A DNA stretch of 6,297 nucleotides from Bacteriovoracaceae bacterium. Lineage in GTDB: Bacteria; Bdellovibrionota; Bacteriovoracia; Bacteriovoracales; Bacteriovoracaceae. The stretch's first letter is position 1, and each line of letters opens with the position of its first letter. The translations under genes and the position numbers were made by a program. The notes beneath the pieces were generated by a model, which made no database searches, was not told the DNA's origin, and worked only from the letters and a program-made list of their open reading frames with translations. Of the stretch, positions 1-5,493 are shown one piece after another. The DNA is taken from NCBI GenBank assembly GCA_007116425.1, contig SKIL01000049.1, positions 1 to 6,297 on the forward strand, read 5' to 3'.

Positions 1-267
1 CCATTTGACAATGGTGACTTTTTTTATGTCTCCGCCGCTGCCGGCATTGGCCTATCTAGAACGGACGTAAGTGGGGATATTAACCAAGGAAGCACCCTAC
101 TTTTTCCTGCGGCCAGAGTCGGGTTTGCAAAAATGATCGGAAGAAATAAAGCACTTCTTTTTGAATTTATCGCCGAATCACTCTCGTCCGAAGAATTAAC
201 CGAAGGTCAAATCGACCAAAGGACAACACTTATCAATTTAAAAGGTGCGATTGGTCTGCGCTTTTAA
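1..267 (+). CDS. C-terminal end of an outer-membrane beta-barrel protein (5' truncated by window)
   Basis: The frame is open from base 1 to a TAA at 265-267 and gives 88 residues; the start lies outside the window. What is visible is the alternating pattern of amphipathic beta-strands separated by short polar loops: FFYVSAAAGIG near residues 7-17, PAARVGFAKM near 36-45, ALLFEFIAESL near 50-60, then a last strand ending LKGAIGLRF. A terminal phenylalanine after an alternating strand is the usual outer-membrane assembly (BamA recognition) signal. The stretch around YVSAAAGIGLS resembles YASLNAGVGQS in the barrel of the protein encoded at 1327-2430, so it may be a distant relative of that pair. 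It converges on the oxygenase gene with no intergenic base. The function is unknown, and the barrel call rests on pattern only. Confidence 0.7.
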   Translation, partial: PFDNGDFFYVSAAAGIGLSRTDVSGDINQGSTLLFPAARVGFAKMIGRNKALLFEFIAESLSSEELTEGQIDQRTTLINLKGAIGLRF

Positions 268-289
268 TTACATCAGACCTATTTCTTTT
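253..289 (+). terminator. Possible intrinsic terminator over the convergent stop codons
   Basis: GGTCTG (253-258) and CAGACC (274-279) are perfect complements separated by 15 bases, and the loop contains both stop codons (TAA at 265-267 and the minus-strand TAA at 270-268, together the palindrome TAATTA). On the plus strand the stem is followed by TATTTCTTTT, which is T-rich though not an unbroken tract. The stem has only 6 pairs and a large loop, so it is a weak candidate. It would serve the plus-strand barrel gene; the minus-strand side lacks a good T-run. Confidence 0.3.
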
Positions 290-1203
290 AACCTTTGAAT
301 AAGAAAATCTCCAGCAGTAATTTCAGGCCATTTTTCACCCTCACCTACGCATGAAGGAATGACTTTAAGCGAGGCCTTCGAATGAGGATGCACGAAAAAT
401 GGCATTGAAAAGCGAGCTTCGCCATCGTTATCAGGATTCACAACTCGATGAGTAGTGGCTGGTAATACATCATTAGTTAACCTTGCCATCATATCCCCTG
501 TATCCACAACAATTTGGCCAGGAGAGCTTTCGACGGGAAGCCACTTCCCATCCCGGTCTAAAAGCTCTAAACCTGAAGACGTGGCGCCAACTAATAAAGT
601 AATTAAATTAATGTCTTCATGGGCCGCAGCTCTGATATGAGAGGAGACATCTTCACCTTTTGTCGGAGGGTAATGAATAACTCTTAAAATGGAATTACCA
701 TCGTTAACCATCTCTTTAAAATAATCTTTAGGTAGATCAAGAGCACGACCTATGGCCTCTAAAAGAACAACACTGCTAGCATCCATCGACTGATATAGCT
801 CGGACATCACATTCTTAAACTCAGGAACTTCTATCGGCCAAACGTTCTTTGGATACTCATTAAAATATACGCTAGATGAGTCCAAATCACGTCCCACATG
901 CCAGAACTCTTTAAGGTCTGGCGCTTTTTGATCTTTTGCATGCTCTGTTTTATAAGGTGTATAACCGCGCTGTCCCCCACCTTTTGGGTCATGGTATTGC
1001 AACTTCGTTTTTGCATCGAGAGCGAAAAAATCGTGAACCATATCGTAGGCCAAATCAACTTTTTTTTGATCAACCGTATGGTCAGAAAGAACAATAAAAC
1101 CATAATCTTTCAAACCGCGAAAAAGATCATCAACGAATTTAGATTGATCATTTGAAGTACCATTAACATAACTCAAAAGACTTAACTCAGGAACCTTTCT
1201 CAT
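268..1203 (-). CDS. Isopenicillin-N-synthase-like Fe(II)/2-oxoglutarate-dependent oxygenase
   Basis: This is a soluble cytoplasmic enzyme of 311 residues. The family couples 2-oxoglutarate decarboxylation on a mononuclear iron to oxidation of a second substrate. Numbered from the start chosen here, the iron facial triad is His195-x-Asp197 (AHEDINL) and His252 (ATTHRV), and the 2-oxoglutarate-binding pair is Arg264-x-Ser266 (RFSMPFF). The N-terminal DIOX_N-like half contains GQRGYTPY (77-84) and DLKEFWHVGRD (96-106); LRVIHYPP (173-180) opens the double-stranded beta-helix core. All these are typical of bacterial members of the PcbC/COG3491 group, and the length is normal. The longest frame begins at 1221 but lacks a ribosome site; the ATG at 1203 has GGAG six bases upstream. 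The substrate cannot be told: no biosynthetic neighbours are visible, and true isopenicillin N synthase is unlikely because it needs ACV synthetase and binds no 2-oxoglutarate. The family assignment is secure, the role is not. Confidence 0.93.
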   Translation of the reverse strand: MRKVPELSLLSYVNGTSNDQSKFVDDLFRGLKDYGFIVLSDHTVDQKKVDLAYDMVHDFFALDAKTKLQYHDPKGGGQRGYTPYKTEHAKDQKAPDLKEFWHVGRDLDSSSVYFNEYPKNVWPIEVPEFKNVMSELYQSMDASSVVLLEAIGRALDLPKDYFKEMVNDGNSILRVIHYPPTKGEDVSSHIRAAAHEDINLITLLVGATSSGLELLDRDGKWLPVESSPGQIVVDTGDMMARLTNDVLPATTHRVVNPDNDGEARFSMPFFVHPHSKASLKVIPSCVGEGEKWPEITAGDFLIQRLKEIGLM

Positions 1204-1209
1204 ACCGAT

Positions 1210-1213
1210 CTCC
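1210..1213 (-). promoter_or_regulatory. Ribosome binding site deciding the oxygenase start
   Basis: On the minus strand GGAG is followed by ATCGGT (6 bases) and the ATG at 1203-1201. The upstream in-frame ATGs at 1221 and 1215 have only pyrimidine-rich or AT sequence (CATATCTTTTGA) before them, so the third ATG is preferred. Confidence 0.6.
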
Positions 1214-1238
1214 ATTGCCATTCAAAAGATATGAGTAG

Positions 1239-1268
1239 AAGCTATCGAGAAGTTAAGGAGATCGTCAA
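1239..1268 (-). promoter_or_regulatory. Candidate sigma-70-type promoter for the oxygenase gene
   Basis: On the minus strand TTGACG (1268-1263) is a five-of-six match to the -35 consensus. After 18 bases comes TAGCTT (1244-1239), a poor -10 with three of six matches. Initiation would fall near 1232, leaving a leader of about 29 bases to the ATG at 1203 and too little room for a ribosome site ahead of 1221, which agrees with the start chosen. The weak -10 suggests either an activator-dependent promoter or a chance match. Confidence 0.35.
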
Positions 1269-1275
1269 GCATAAC

Positions 1276-1307
1276 GATATTAAGGCCACATGATATTAGT
1301 CATATCA
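1276..1307. repeat. Cluster of GATATTA repeats and a TGATAT/ATATCA palindrome
   Basis: GATATTA occurs at 1276-1282 and again at 1292-1298, so the two copies start 16 bases apart. The second copy lies in an inverted repeat, TGATAT (1291-1296), TAGTC, ATATCA (1302-1307). The block sits just upstream, on the minus strand, of the candidate -35 of the oxygenase gene, roughly -44 to -75 from the predicted start, where activators commonly bind. The AT-rich stem with no T-tract argues against a terminator for the gene that ends at 1327. No regulator can be named. Confidence 0.35.
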
Positions 1308-1326
1308 AAATAAGATAGATAACGAA

Positions 1327-2430
1327 TCACCAGCGCCAGGAAATTCCGGCCTGGACACGAGGCCCACCAAGTGTTTTCGTATACTCACTATCGTCATCTA
1401 AAAGATAGGATTCTGCCCTTTGATAATAATCGACAAGACCTCTAAAGCCAAAACCATTAGAAAGATAATATTTAAGTCCTACTCCCACAGAAAAGAAATT
1501 AAAAGTTCCGTCAAGAGGGTCTTCTTCAACAGTTGAAGATCCAGATTGAAAGATAACCTGATCAGAACTTTGACCAACACCGGCATTTAAGGAGGCGTAG
1601 CCTATGAACTGTCCAAAAGCTTGCGGATCATTGATAAAGTGGTAATTGGCACCCACACCATAACCTAAAGCATCGAGAGAGATTTCTGAACCTAAAACAG
1701 TTGTCGCTTTTTGATTACTCCTGTGAATAAATAAAGAGAAGCTCATCTTTCCCAAAAAGTCAGAGTTAAAAAGGCCATATTTTTCAATCCCAACAGTGAC
1801 ATCCATGTTCGTATTACTACCATCAAAAGTCTGCCCCTCATCAATATCTGAGTTTGTTGTCATGGCCGAAAAACTTAACTGACCCCATACCTCCCAGGTT
1901 TGTCTCAGTCTCCCACTCGGTGTCTCTAGTCTTGATGTTCTTAGGTCTCTAAAGTCATCGCGATCTGCTTCAGTTAGATCGGAGGGATCAAATCCTTCAG
2001 GTAAATCGTGGGCACCTGGGGCCAATCTAATAGTAGCAGGAACTTCTATCGCCCCACCTCGATCAACCAAGTCTAATTCTCTAGAGCGATCTGCAGTTAA
2101 ATCTATAGGTCGAGTTTTTTTCAGATTCATCACTCGCCCTTCATAGATTCCATCAGAATCAACAAGTCTATATAGTGACCATATGGATCGAGTTGGGGCC
2201 ACCCGAATCGCCACGCCACGAGCGAGGACTCCAGTGGTTAAATAGAACTTAACATGATCATCAACAGTGATCCCATCCTCAAGACCTCGGTTGATTAGAA
2301 TTGTACGTTTCGAGTCCGAGGTTTTAAGCACTCGCATTGTCAGTCTTTCATCTATTTCTAAGGCGAAAGCATCGAACATAAGAAAACCTGAGAATAATAC
2401 AAAAAATAATTTTAATATCGTCAAATTCAT
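1327..2430 (-). CDS. Exported protein with FlgT-C-like N-terminal domain and C-terminal beta-barrel
   Basis: The product has 367 residues and no name I recognise. A Sec signal peptide occupies residues 1-23 (hydrophobic core LKLFFVLFSGFLMF, likely cleavage after AFA). Residues about 42-102 form a small beta domain (TILINRGLEDGITVDD, later APTRSIWSLYRLV). It matches the same region of the upstream gene's product and has the outline of FlgT C-terminal or similar periplasmic beta domains; that comparison is inference. An acidic, proline-containing linker (about 103-173) is followed by about eight amphipathic strands with aromatic girdles (LGYGVGANYHF, FFSVGVGLKYYL, RGLVDYYQ), ending VQAGISWRW. 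A terminal Trp is acceptable for barrel assembly. It therefore probably sits in the outer membrane with the N-terminal domain in the periplasm. It follows the upstream gene by 11 bases and is surely co-transcribed. The longest frame starts at a TTG (2439); the ATG at 2430, with AGGA nine bases upstream, is better. Confidence 0.88.
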   Translation of the reverse strand: MNLTILKLFFVLFSGFLMFDAFALEIDERLTMRVLKTSDSKRTILINRGLEDGITVDDHVKFYLTTGVLARGVAIRVAPTRSIWSLYRLVDSDGIYEGRVMNLKKTRPIDLTADRSRELDLVDRGGAIEVPATIRLAPGAHDLPEGFDPSDLTEADRDDFRDLRTSRLETPSGRLRQTWEVWGQLSFSAMTTNSDIDEGQTFDGSNTNMDVTVGIEKYGLFNSDFLGKMSFSLFIHRSNQKATTVLGSEISLDALGYGVGANYHFINDPQAFGQFIGYASLNAGVGQSSDQVIFQSGSSTVEEDPLDGTFNFFSVGVGLKYYLSNGFGFRGLVDYYQRAESYLLDDDSEYTKTLGGPRVQAGISWRW

Positions 2431-2439
2431 CTTTATCAA

Positions 2440-2443
2440 TCCT
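2440..2443 (-). promoter_or_regulatory. Ribosome binding site overlapping the upstream stop codon
   Basis: On the minus strand the upstream gene's TAG stop (2444-2442) reads into AGGA (2443-2440), followed by nine bases and the ATG at 2430-2428. The alternative TTG at 2439 would touch this site with no spacing, so it is not used. The overlap suggests translational coupling of the pair. Confidence 0.6.
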
Positions 2444-4064
2444 AAAAATACGCACTAAGGCCTAGAACCATATTTATACTATCAGGCTCAATTGTTTGAT
2501 TAAACTCTTCATCAGAAAAACCTAAAATATTTTTTGTCCCAAACTCATAGCTAAGGCGAAAATTTACACCCCAACCAATGATCTGATTACTCAATTCATC
2601 TTTTGATGAAAAGCGATATTTAACTCCTAAATGCAATGGATAAGACAAGCTCTGAGTATCATAGTCTTCAAAAAGTTGAGCACTTCTCAACTCTCCATTG
2701 CCGCGTTTAACTCCAGCTCCAGCATAGACAATATAGTCTCTAAGAGTCGATGGTTGATTATGAAGGTAGTAGTTAAGTCCAATAGAAAAATGTCCCTCCT
2801 GATAGACAGCATTAAAGCCACCAATATCGAAAAAGCCAACAGATCGCTCAAGTCCCATAAAAAGACCCCAGCGATTCAGCGCCTGATAAGACCTACCAAG
2901 GTGAAATTCATAGAATAGGCCTAACGAATAATTAATACCCTGAAAGTCTGGATCATTCGTCGTATAGGTTCGGTTGACACCAGTACCAAATTCAAATGTA
3001 AGCTCATTACTGTAGACATGAGAAAATGCTCTTTCTTGAATTCTTCTCTCTTCGGCCAACCCACTTTGAATAAAAAACTCTCTCAACTCACTTTCGCTCA
3101 TATCAGCAGACCAAAGCGGACCTCCCTTTTGAATTCTTTGCTTAGCGTGAAGTGAGACTTGTGCATCGGCCTGTCTTTGGTTTTGATAGCGACGAAACGC
3201 ATTGTCGACAGTCATCGTGTGTAAAAGCCCTGGGCCCTGAGCGCGGTCATGTAAAGAATAAAGACTCTCTTCTCTTGCAATTTGTTCCCTTGATCCTTGA
3301 AACTTATAAGCTTCCACAATACTTGAATAAGCTTGATCAAAATAATGTTGAGCGGCCTTACGATAGGAATCTTTAAAGTGCTCCCTCTGGTGTTTACCCT
3401 GATGATCTAGCCCCGACACAGGATGGAGCCTAAGCATTTCCTGCCGGTACTCATGTAAATAGGACTTATTTCTAGATACGTACCAATTATCATAAGTCGT
3501 AATCTCAAAGTCACTATCACTTTGTGGAATATTAATAAAAACTTCATCATCTAAAATATAATCAGGAGACTCACGATTAGGCCCCCACGGAATACTAGGC
3601 GAGTCCATTTGTGATCTTGCATATGGATGAGGATGGACACCCTGGTCTAGAACCGCCAAACGACGTTGGCCTTGATAAGGTCTAATCCCTCTAGAAATAT
3701 CATCAACTAAAGCAAACTCAACACTATCTCCGGCCTGATAAGAAACATCTTGTCGTACCTGACGGAAATACCAATAGCTTCTTTCCGGCATAATTTTTAC
3801 TAGCTCAGCAGTCCCAAGACGTTGTTGAATCGGACGAAGGCCATCATGAGGCGAAGCTGAAGTTTTTACTAAAAACTCTGCAAGCATCCCCTTATCGAGT
3901 CCATTAAAACTACCTAGATTAAGAGCGAAACTTCTTCCGGATCGAGAAACTTCAGTCATTTGAGCGGATCTAAAGCTTTGCGCCAAGGCCGAATAGACAG
4001 GCACGATAGACAAAACAAGACAAAAAACCAAGCGCTTGGAATAGTTAAAGAGAGGGCATTGCAT
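2442..4064 (-). CDS. Large exported protein with FlgT-C-like domain, helical middle region and C-terminal beta-barrel
   Basis: The product has 540 residues and is not recognised. A signal peptide spans residues 1-28 (basic YSKR, core LVFCLVLSIVPVYSA, cleavage after ALA before QSF); there is no lipobox. Residues about 43-120 form the domain shared with the downstream gene (GRSFALNLGSFNGLDKG, then MPERSYWYFRQV, then YQAGDSVEFAL). The middle, about 121-345, is hydrophilic, rich in Arg, Gln, His and Tyr, and largely helix-like (EYRQEMLRLHP, SYRKAAQHYFDQAY, FRRYQNQRQADAQ), with an acidic amphipathic stretch SESELREFF. The last 190 residues are amphipathic strands (ELTFEFGTGV, GHFSIGLNYYL, DYIVYAGAGV, SYPLHLGVKYRF, GVNFRLSYEFG) ending VLGLSAYF. 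The likely place is the outer membrane, with a large periplasmic part. The frame could open at 4088, but the ATG at 4064 has AAGG six bases upstream and gives a compact signal peptide. It is the first gene of the pair. Function unknown. Confidence 0.88.
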   Translation of the reverse strand: MQCPLFNYSKRLVFCLVLSIVPVYSALAQSFRSAQMTEVSRSGRSFALNLGSFNGLDKGMLAEFLVKTSASPHDGLRPIQQRLGTAELVKIMPERSYWYFRQVRQDVSYQAGDSVEFALVDDISRGIRPYQGQRRLAVLDQGVHPHPYARSQMDSPSIPWGPNRESPDYILDDEVFINIPQSDSDFEITTYDNWYVSRNKSYLHEYRQEMLRLHPVSGLDHQGKHQREHFKDSYRKAAQHYFDQAYSSIVEAYKFQGSREQIAREESLYSLHDRAQGPGLLHTMTVDNAFRRYQNQRQADAQVSLHAKQRIQKGGPLWSADMSESELREFFIQSGLAEERRIQERAFSHVYSNELTFEFGTGVNRTYTTNDPDFQGINYSLGLFYEFHLGRSYQALNRWGLFMGLERSVGFFDIGGFNAVYQEGHFSIGLNYYLHNQPSTLRDYIVYAGAGVKRGNGELRSAQLFEDYDTQSLSYPLHLGVKYRFSSKDELSNQIIGWGVNFRLSYEFGTKNILGFSDEEFNQTIEPDSINMVLGLSAYF

Positions 4065-4070
4065 CTCGAA

Positions 4071-4074
4071 CCTT
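4071..4074 (-). promoter_or_regulatory. Ribosome binding site deciding the start of the large barrel gene
   Basis: On the minus strand AAGG (within GATAAGG) is followed by TTCGAG and the ATG at 4064-4062, a normal six-base spacing. The ATG at 4088 is preceded by AACATATTGAT, which has no Shine-Dalgarno match. Confidence 0.5.
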
Positions 4075-4127
4075 ATCAATTTTGTCATATCAATATGTTA
4101 CCATGCTCATTGTGGAGTGCGGCAAGA

Positions 4128-4146
4128 AGGGGAAGAAATCTCCCCT
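4128..4146. repeat. Inverted repeat AGGGGA/TCCCCT in the divergent intergenic region
   Basis: AGGGGA (4128-4133) and TCCCCT (4141-4146) are perfectly complementary across a 7-base loop. Neither strand has a T-tract after it, so it is not a clear terminator. It lies between the divergent genes starting at 4064 and 4237 and could be an operator or a leader hairpin. I could not find a convincing promoter for the minus-strand pair; TTGCCG with TAACAT (19-base spacing) around 4126-4096 is the nearest and is weak. Confidence 0.35.
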
Positions 4147-4172
4147 ATAATGAAGAAAGTCAGTCAAAAACA

Positions 4173-4201
4173 TTGAAGTAATGCGCATTTTTCTCTATAA
4201 A
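4173..4201 (+). promoter_or_regulatory. Sigma-70-type promoter for the small gene and trxB, with overlapping palindrome
   Basis: TTGAAG (4173-4178) and TATAAA (4196-4201) are separated by exactly 17 bases, matching the -35 and -10 consensus in four and five of six positions. Transcription would start near 4208, about 29 bases before the GTG at 4237. The -10 lies inside a perfect inverted repeat, TTCTCT (4191-4196), ATAA, AGAGAA (4201-4206), a position where a bound repressor would block polymerase. A consensus TATAAT also occurs at 4146-4151 but has no -35 partner. Confidence 0.5.
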
Positions 4202-4236
4202 GAGAATAGAATCAAGATGTTTATGAGGAGTTCCCA

Positions 4237-4437
4237 GTGGCCAGAAAGCGTTATGTGAAAACATATAAGTACCAATGTACGATTACGGAAAAAGAGTACA
4301 AAGTGACAAGTGAAGCACCTAGCCCTGATGAACTTGTAAGCGTCGAAGCCTATTATCAAATGCACCCAGAAGAAGATGATAGGCCAGATTCAGTATTGGC
4401 AAAACTAGGAATTGAGAGAGAGCCACTTCAAGATTAG
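4237..4437 (+). CDS. Small protein of unknown function, 66 residues
   Basis: The gene begins with GTG behind a strong ribosome site, GAGGAG (4225-4230), six bases upstream; no in-frame ATG competes. The protein has no signal peptide or membrane segment, so it should be cytoplasmic. The first 22 residues are basic and aromatic (ARKRYVKTYKYQC, later KEYK), with a single cysteine at 14. The rest is acidic: a PSPDELVSVEAYYQMHPEEDD stretch (split about residues 28-48), then a short helix-like tail (SVLAKLGIE). The layout YxCxITxKxY looks like one half of a zinc ribbon without the second cysteine pair, so metal binding as a monomer is unlikely. It has its own promoter and lies 114 bases ahead of trxB with no clear terminator between, so the two may be co-transcribed. 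The ribosome site and gene-like composition make it convincing as a real gene. I do not recognise a function. Confidence 0.8.
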   Translation: MARKRYVKTYKYQCTITEKEYKVTSEAPSPDELVSVEAYYQMHPEEDDRPDSVLAKLGIEREPLQD

Positions 4438-4491
4438 TTCGGTTATTTCCAAACGGCCCGACAATCATAGGAATAGGCTTCAAACCTTTAG

Positions 4492-4520
4492 TTAATCGAA
4501 AACCATTTAAAGCATATTAG
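4492..4520 (+). promoter_or_regulatory. Weak possible promoter directly ahead of trxB
   Basis: TTAATC (4492-4497) and TATTAG (4515-4520) are 17 bases apart in the 114-base gap before trxB. They match consensus in only three and four of six positions. The gap otherwise holds a short TCGG/CCGA repeat (4439-4442 and 4458-4461) without a T-run, and nothing that looks like a terminator or riboswitch. trxB may rely on readthrough from the promoter at 4173. Confidence 0.22.
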
Positions 4521-4551
4521 CTTCTCAGGGACTAGAAGGAGTTTATTAGTC

Positions 4552-5493
4552 ATGACAACTAACAACGAAAGAGATGTAATCATTATTGGATCTGGACCCG
4601 CAGGCTACACGGCCGCCCTTTATGCCGCTCGCGCTGATCTCTCTCCCCTTGTCATTCTAGGTCAGGAGCCAGGAGGACAACTCACAACAACTACAGATGT
4701 TGAGAACTTTCCAGGTTTCCCAGATGGAGTTTTAGGTCCAGAGCTAATGGAAAGAATGAAACAACAGGCCGCTCGTTTTGGAACGGAGTATTTGACGACT
4801 TTTGTAAAAAACGTTGATCTCTCTTCTCGCCCGTACACGGTTGAATGTGAAAACGGAGAGACTTTTAAGGCCAAGACATTGATTATCTCAACCGGTGCTT
4901 CAGCAAAATATCTCGGACTTCCTAAAGAAAAAGAGCTTATCGGAAAAGGTGTCAGTGCATGTGCTACCTGCGACGGCTTCTTTTTTCGAAACCAAATTGT
5001 TCATATCGTCGGCGGTGGGGATACGGCCATGGAAGAAGCGACTTTCCTCAGTAAGTTTGCCTCAAAAGTTTACGTCGTTCACAGAAGAGATACATTGAGG
5101 GCCAGTAAGGCCATGCAACAGCGGGCCTTTGATAACCCTAAGATTGAATTTATTTGGGATACTGTTGTTGAAGAAATCCATCACGATGAGCAAGGGCTTA
5201 CAGGAATCACGGTAAAAAATATTAAAACGAATGAAACGGAACTAAGGGAAACAAATGGCTTCTTCTTAGCAATCGGTCATACTCCGAATACTGGTTTTCT
5301 TGGTGGTCAACTTGAAACGGATGAACATGGATTTATTATTACCAAAGGTAAAAATCCAGATACAAGCTATCCGGGAGTTTACGCTTGTGGAGACGTTCAA
5401 GATCCACATTATCGGCAAGCAATAACCGCGGCAGGCAGTGGCTGTATGGCGGCCATGCAGGCCGAAAAGTTTTTACAAGAAAACAACTCATGA
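4552..5493 (+). CDS. trxB: Thioredoxin reductase (NADPH), FAD-dependent
   Basis: This cytoplasmic homodimeric flavoenzyme reduces oxidised thioredoxin with NADPH (EC 1.8.1.9). At 313 residues it has the normal low-molecular-weight bacterial length and every hallmark. These are the N-terminal FAD dinucleotide fold GSGPAG (13-18), GGQL (41-44), and the redox-active Cys137-Ala-Thr-Cys140 followed by Asp141, the usual proton donor. The NADPH fold has GGGDTA (154-159) with the phosphate-binding HRRDTLR (177-183), and the C-terminal FAD segment has GHTPNT (242-247), ACGDV (278-282) and RQAITAAGSGC (288-298). The HRRxxxR motif supports NADPH rather than ferredoxin or NADH as donor. The ATG at 4552 has AAGGAG (4536-4541) ten bases upstream. 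Its TGA stop overlaps the next gene's ATG, so the two are translationally coupled. The trailing CMAAMQAEKFL helix is complete, so there is no truncation. Confidence 0.97.
   Translation: MTTNNERDVIIIGSGPAGYTAALYAARADLSPLVILGQEPGGQLTTTTDVENFPGFPDGVLGPELMERMKQQAARFGTEYLTTFVKNVDLSSRPYTVECENGETFKAKTLIISTGASAKYLGLPKEKELIGKGVSACATCDGFFFRNQIVHIVGGGDTAMEEATFLSKFASKVYVVHRRDTLRASKAMQQRAFDNPKIEFIWDTVVEEIHHDEQGLTGITVKNIKTNETELRETNGFFLAIGHTPNTGFLGGQLETDEHGFIITKGKNPDTSYPGVYACGDVQDPHYRQAITAAGSGCMAAMQAEKFLQENNS

Noticed and set aside
455..1155. Plus-strand frames of 61 and 85 residues and a minus-strand frame of 90 residues within the oxygenase gene
   Set aside because: They overlap a gene with a complete catalytic signature, have no ribosome site worth noting and show out-of-frame composition.
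268..1203. True isopenicillin N synthase
   Set aside because: The sequence carries the general family motifs including the 2-oxoglutarate-type setting, and no ACV synthetase or beta-lactam gene is nearby; only family-level assignment is justified.
1291..1307. TGATAT/ATATCA as an FNR-type site or as the terminator of the barrel pair
   Set aside because: The half-site spacing does not fit TTGAT-N4-ATCAA, and the AT-rich 6-bp stem has no following T-tract on the minus strand.
3980..4064. Lipoprotein signal for the large barrel protein because of a cysteine in its hydrophobic segment
   Set aside because: The sequence around it is LVFCLV, inside the hydrophobic core, which is not a lipobox, and a standard ALA cleavage site follows.
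4146..4151. Consensus TATAAT as the main promoter of the small gene
   Set aside because: No -35-like hexamer lies 16-18 bases upstream, whereas TTGAAG/TATAAA further downstream has correct spacing.
2267..4181. Plus-strand frames of 63, 95, 74 and 73 residues antisense to the two barrel genes
   Set aside because: They are antisense shadows of frames with signal peptides and barrel ends; their translations are not protein-like and no promoter serves them.
4662..5098. Frames of 70 and 67 residues inside trxB
   Set aside because: trxB is unambiguous over the whole stretch, and these frames are out of phase with it.
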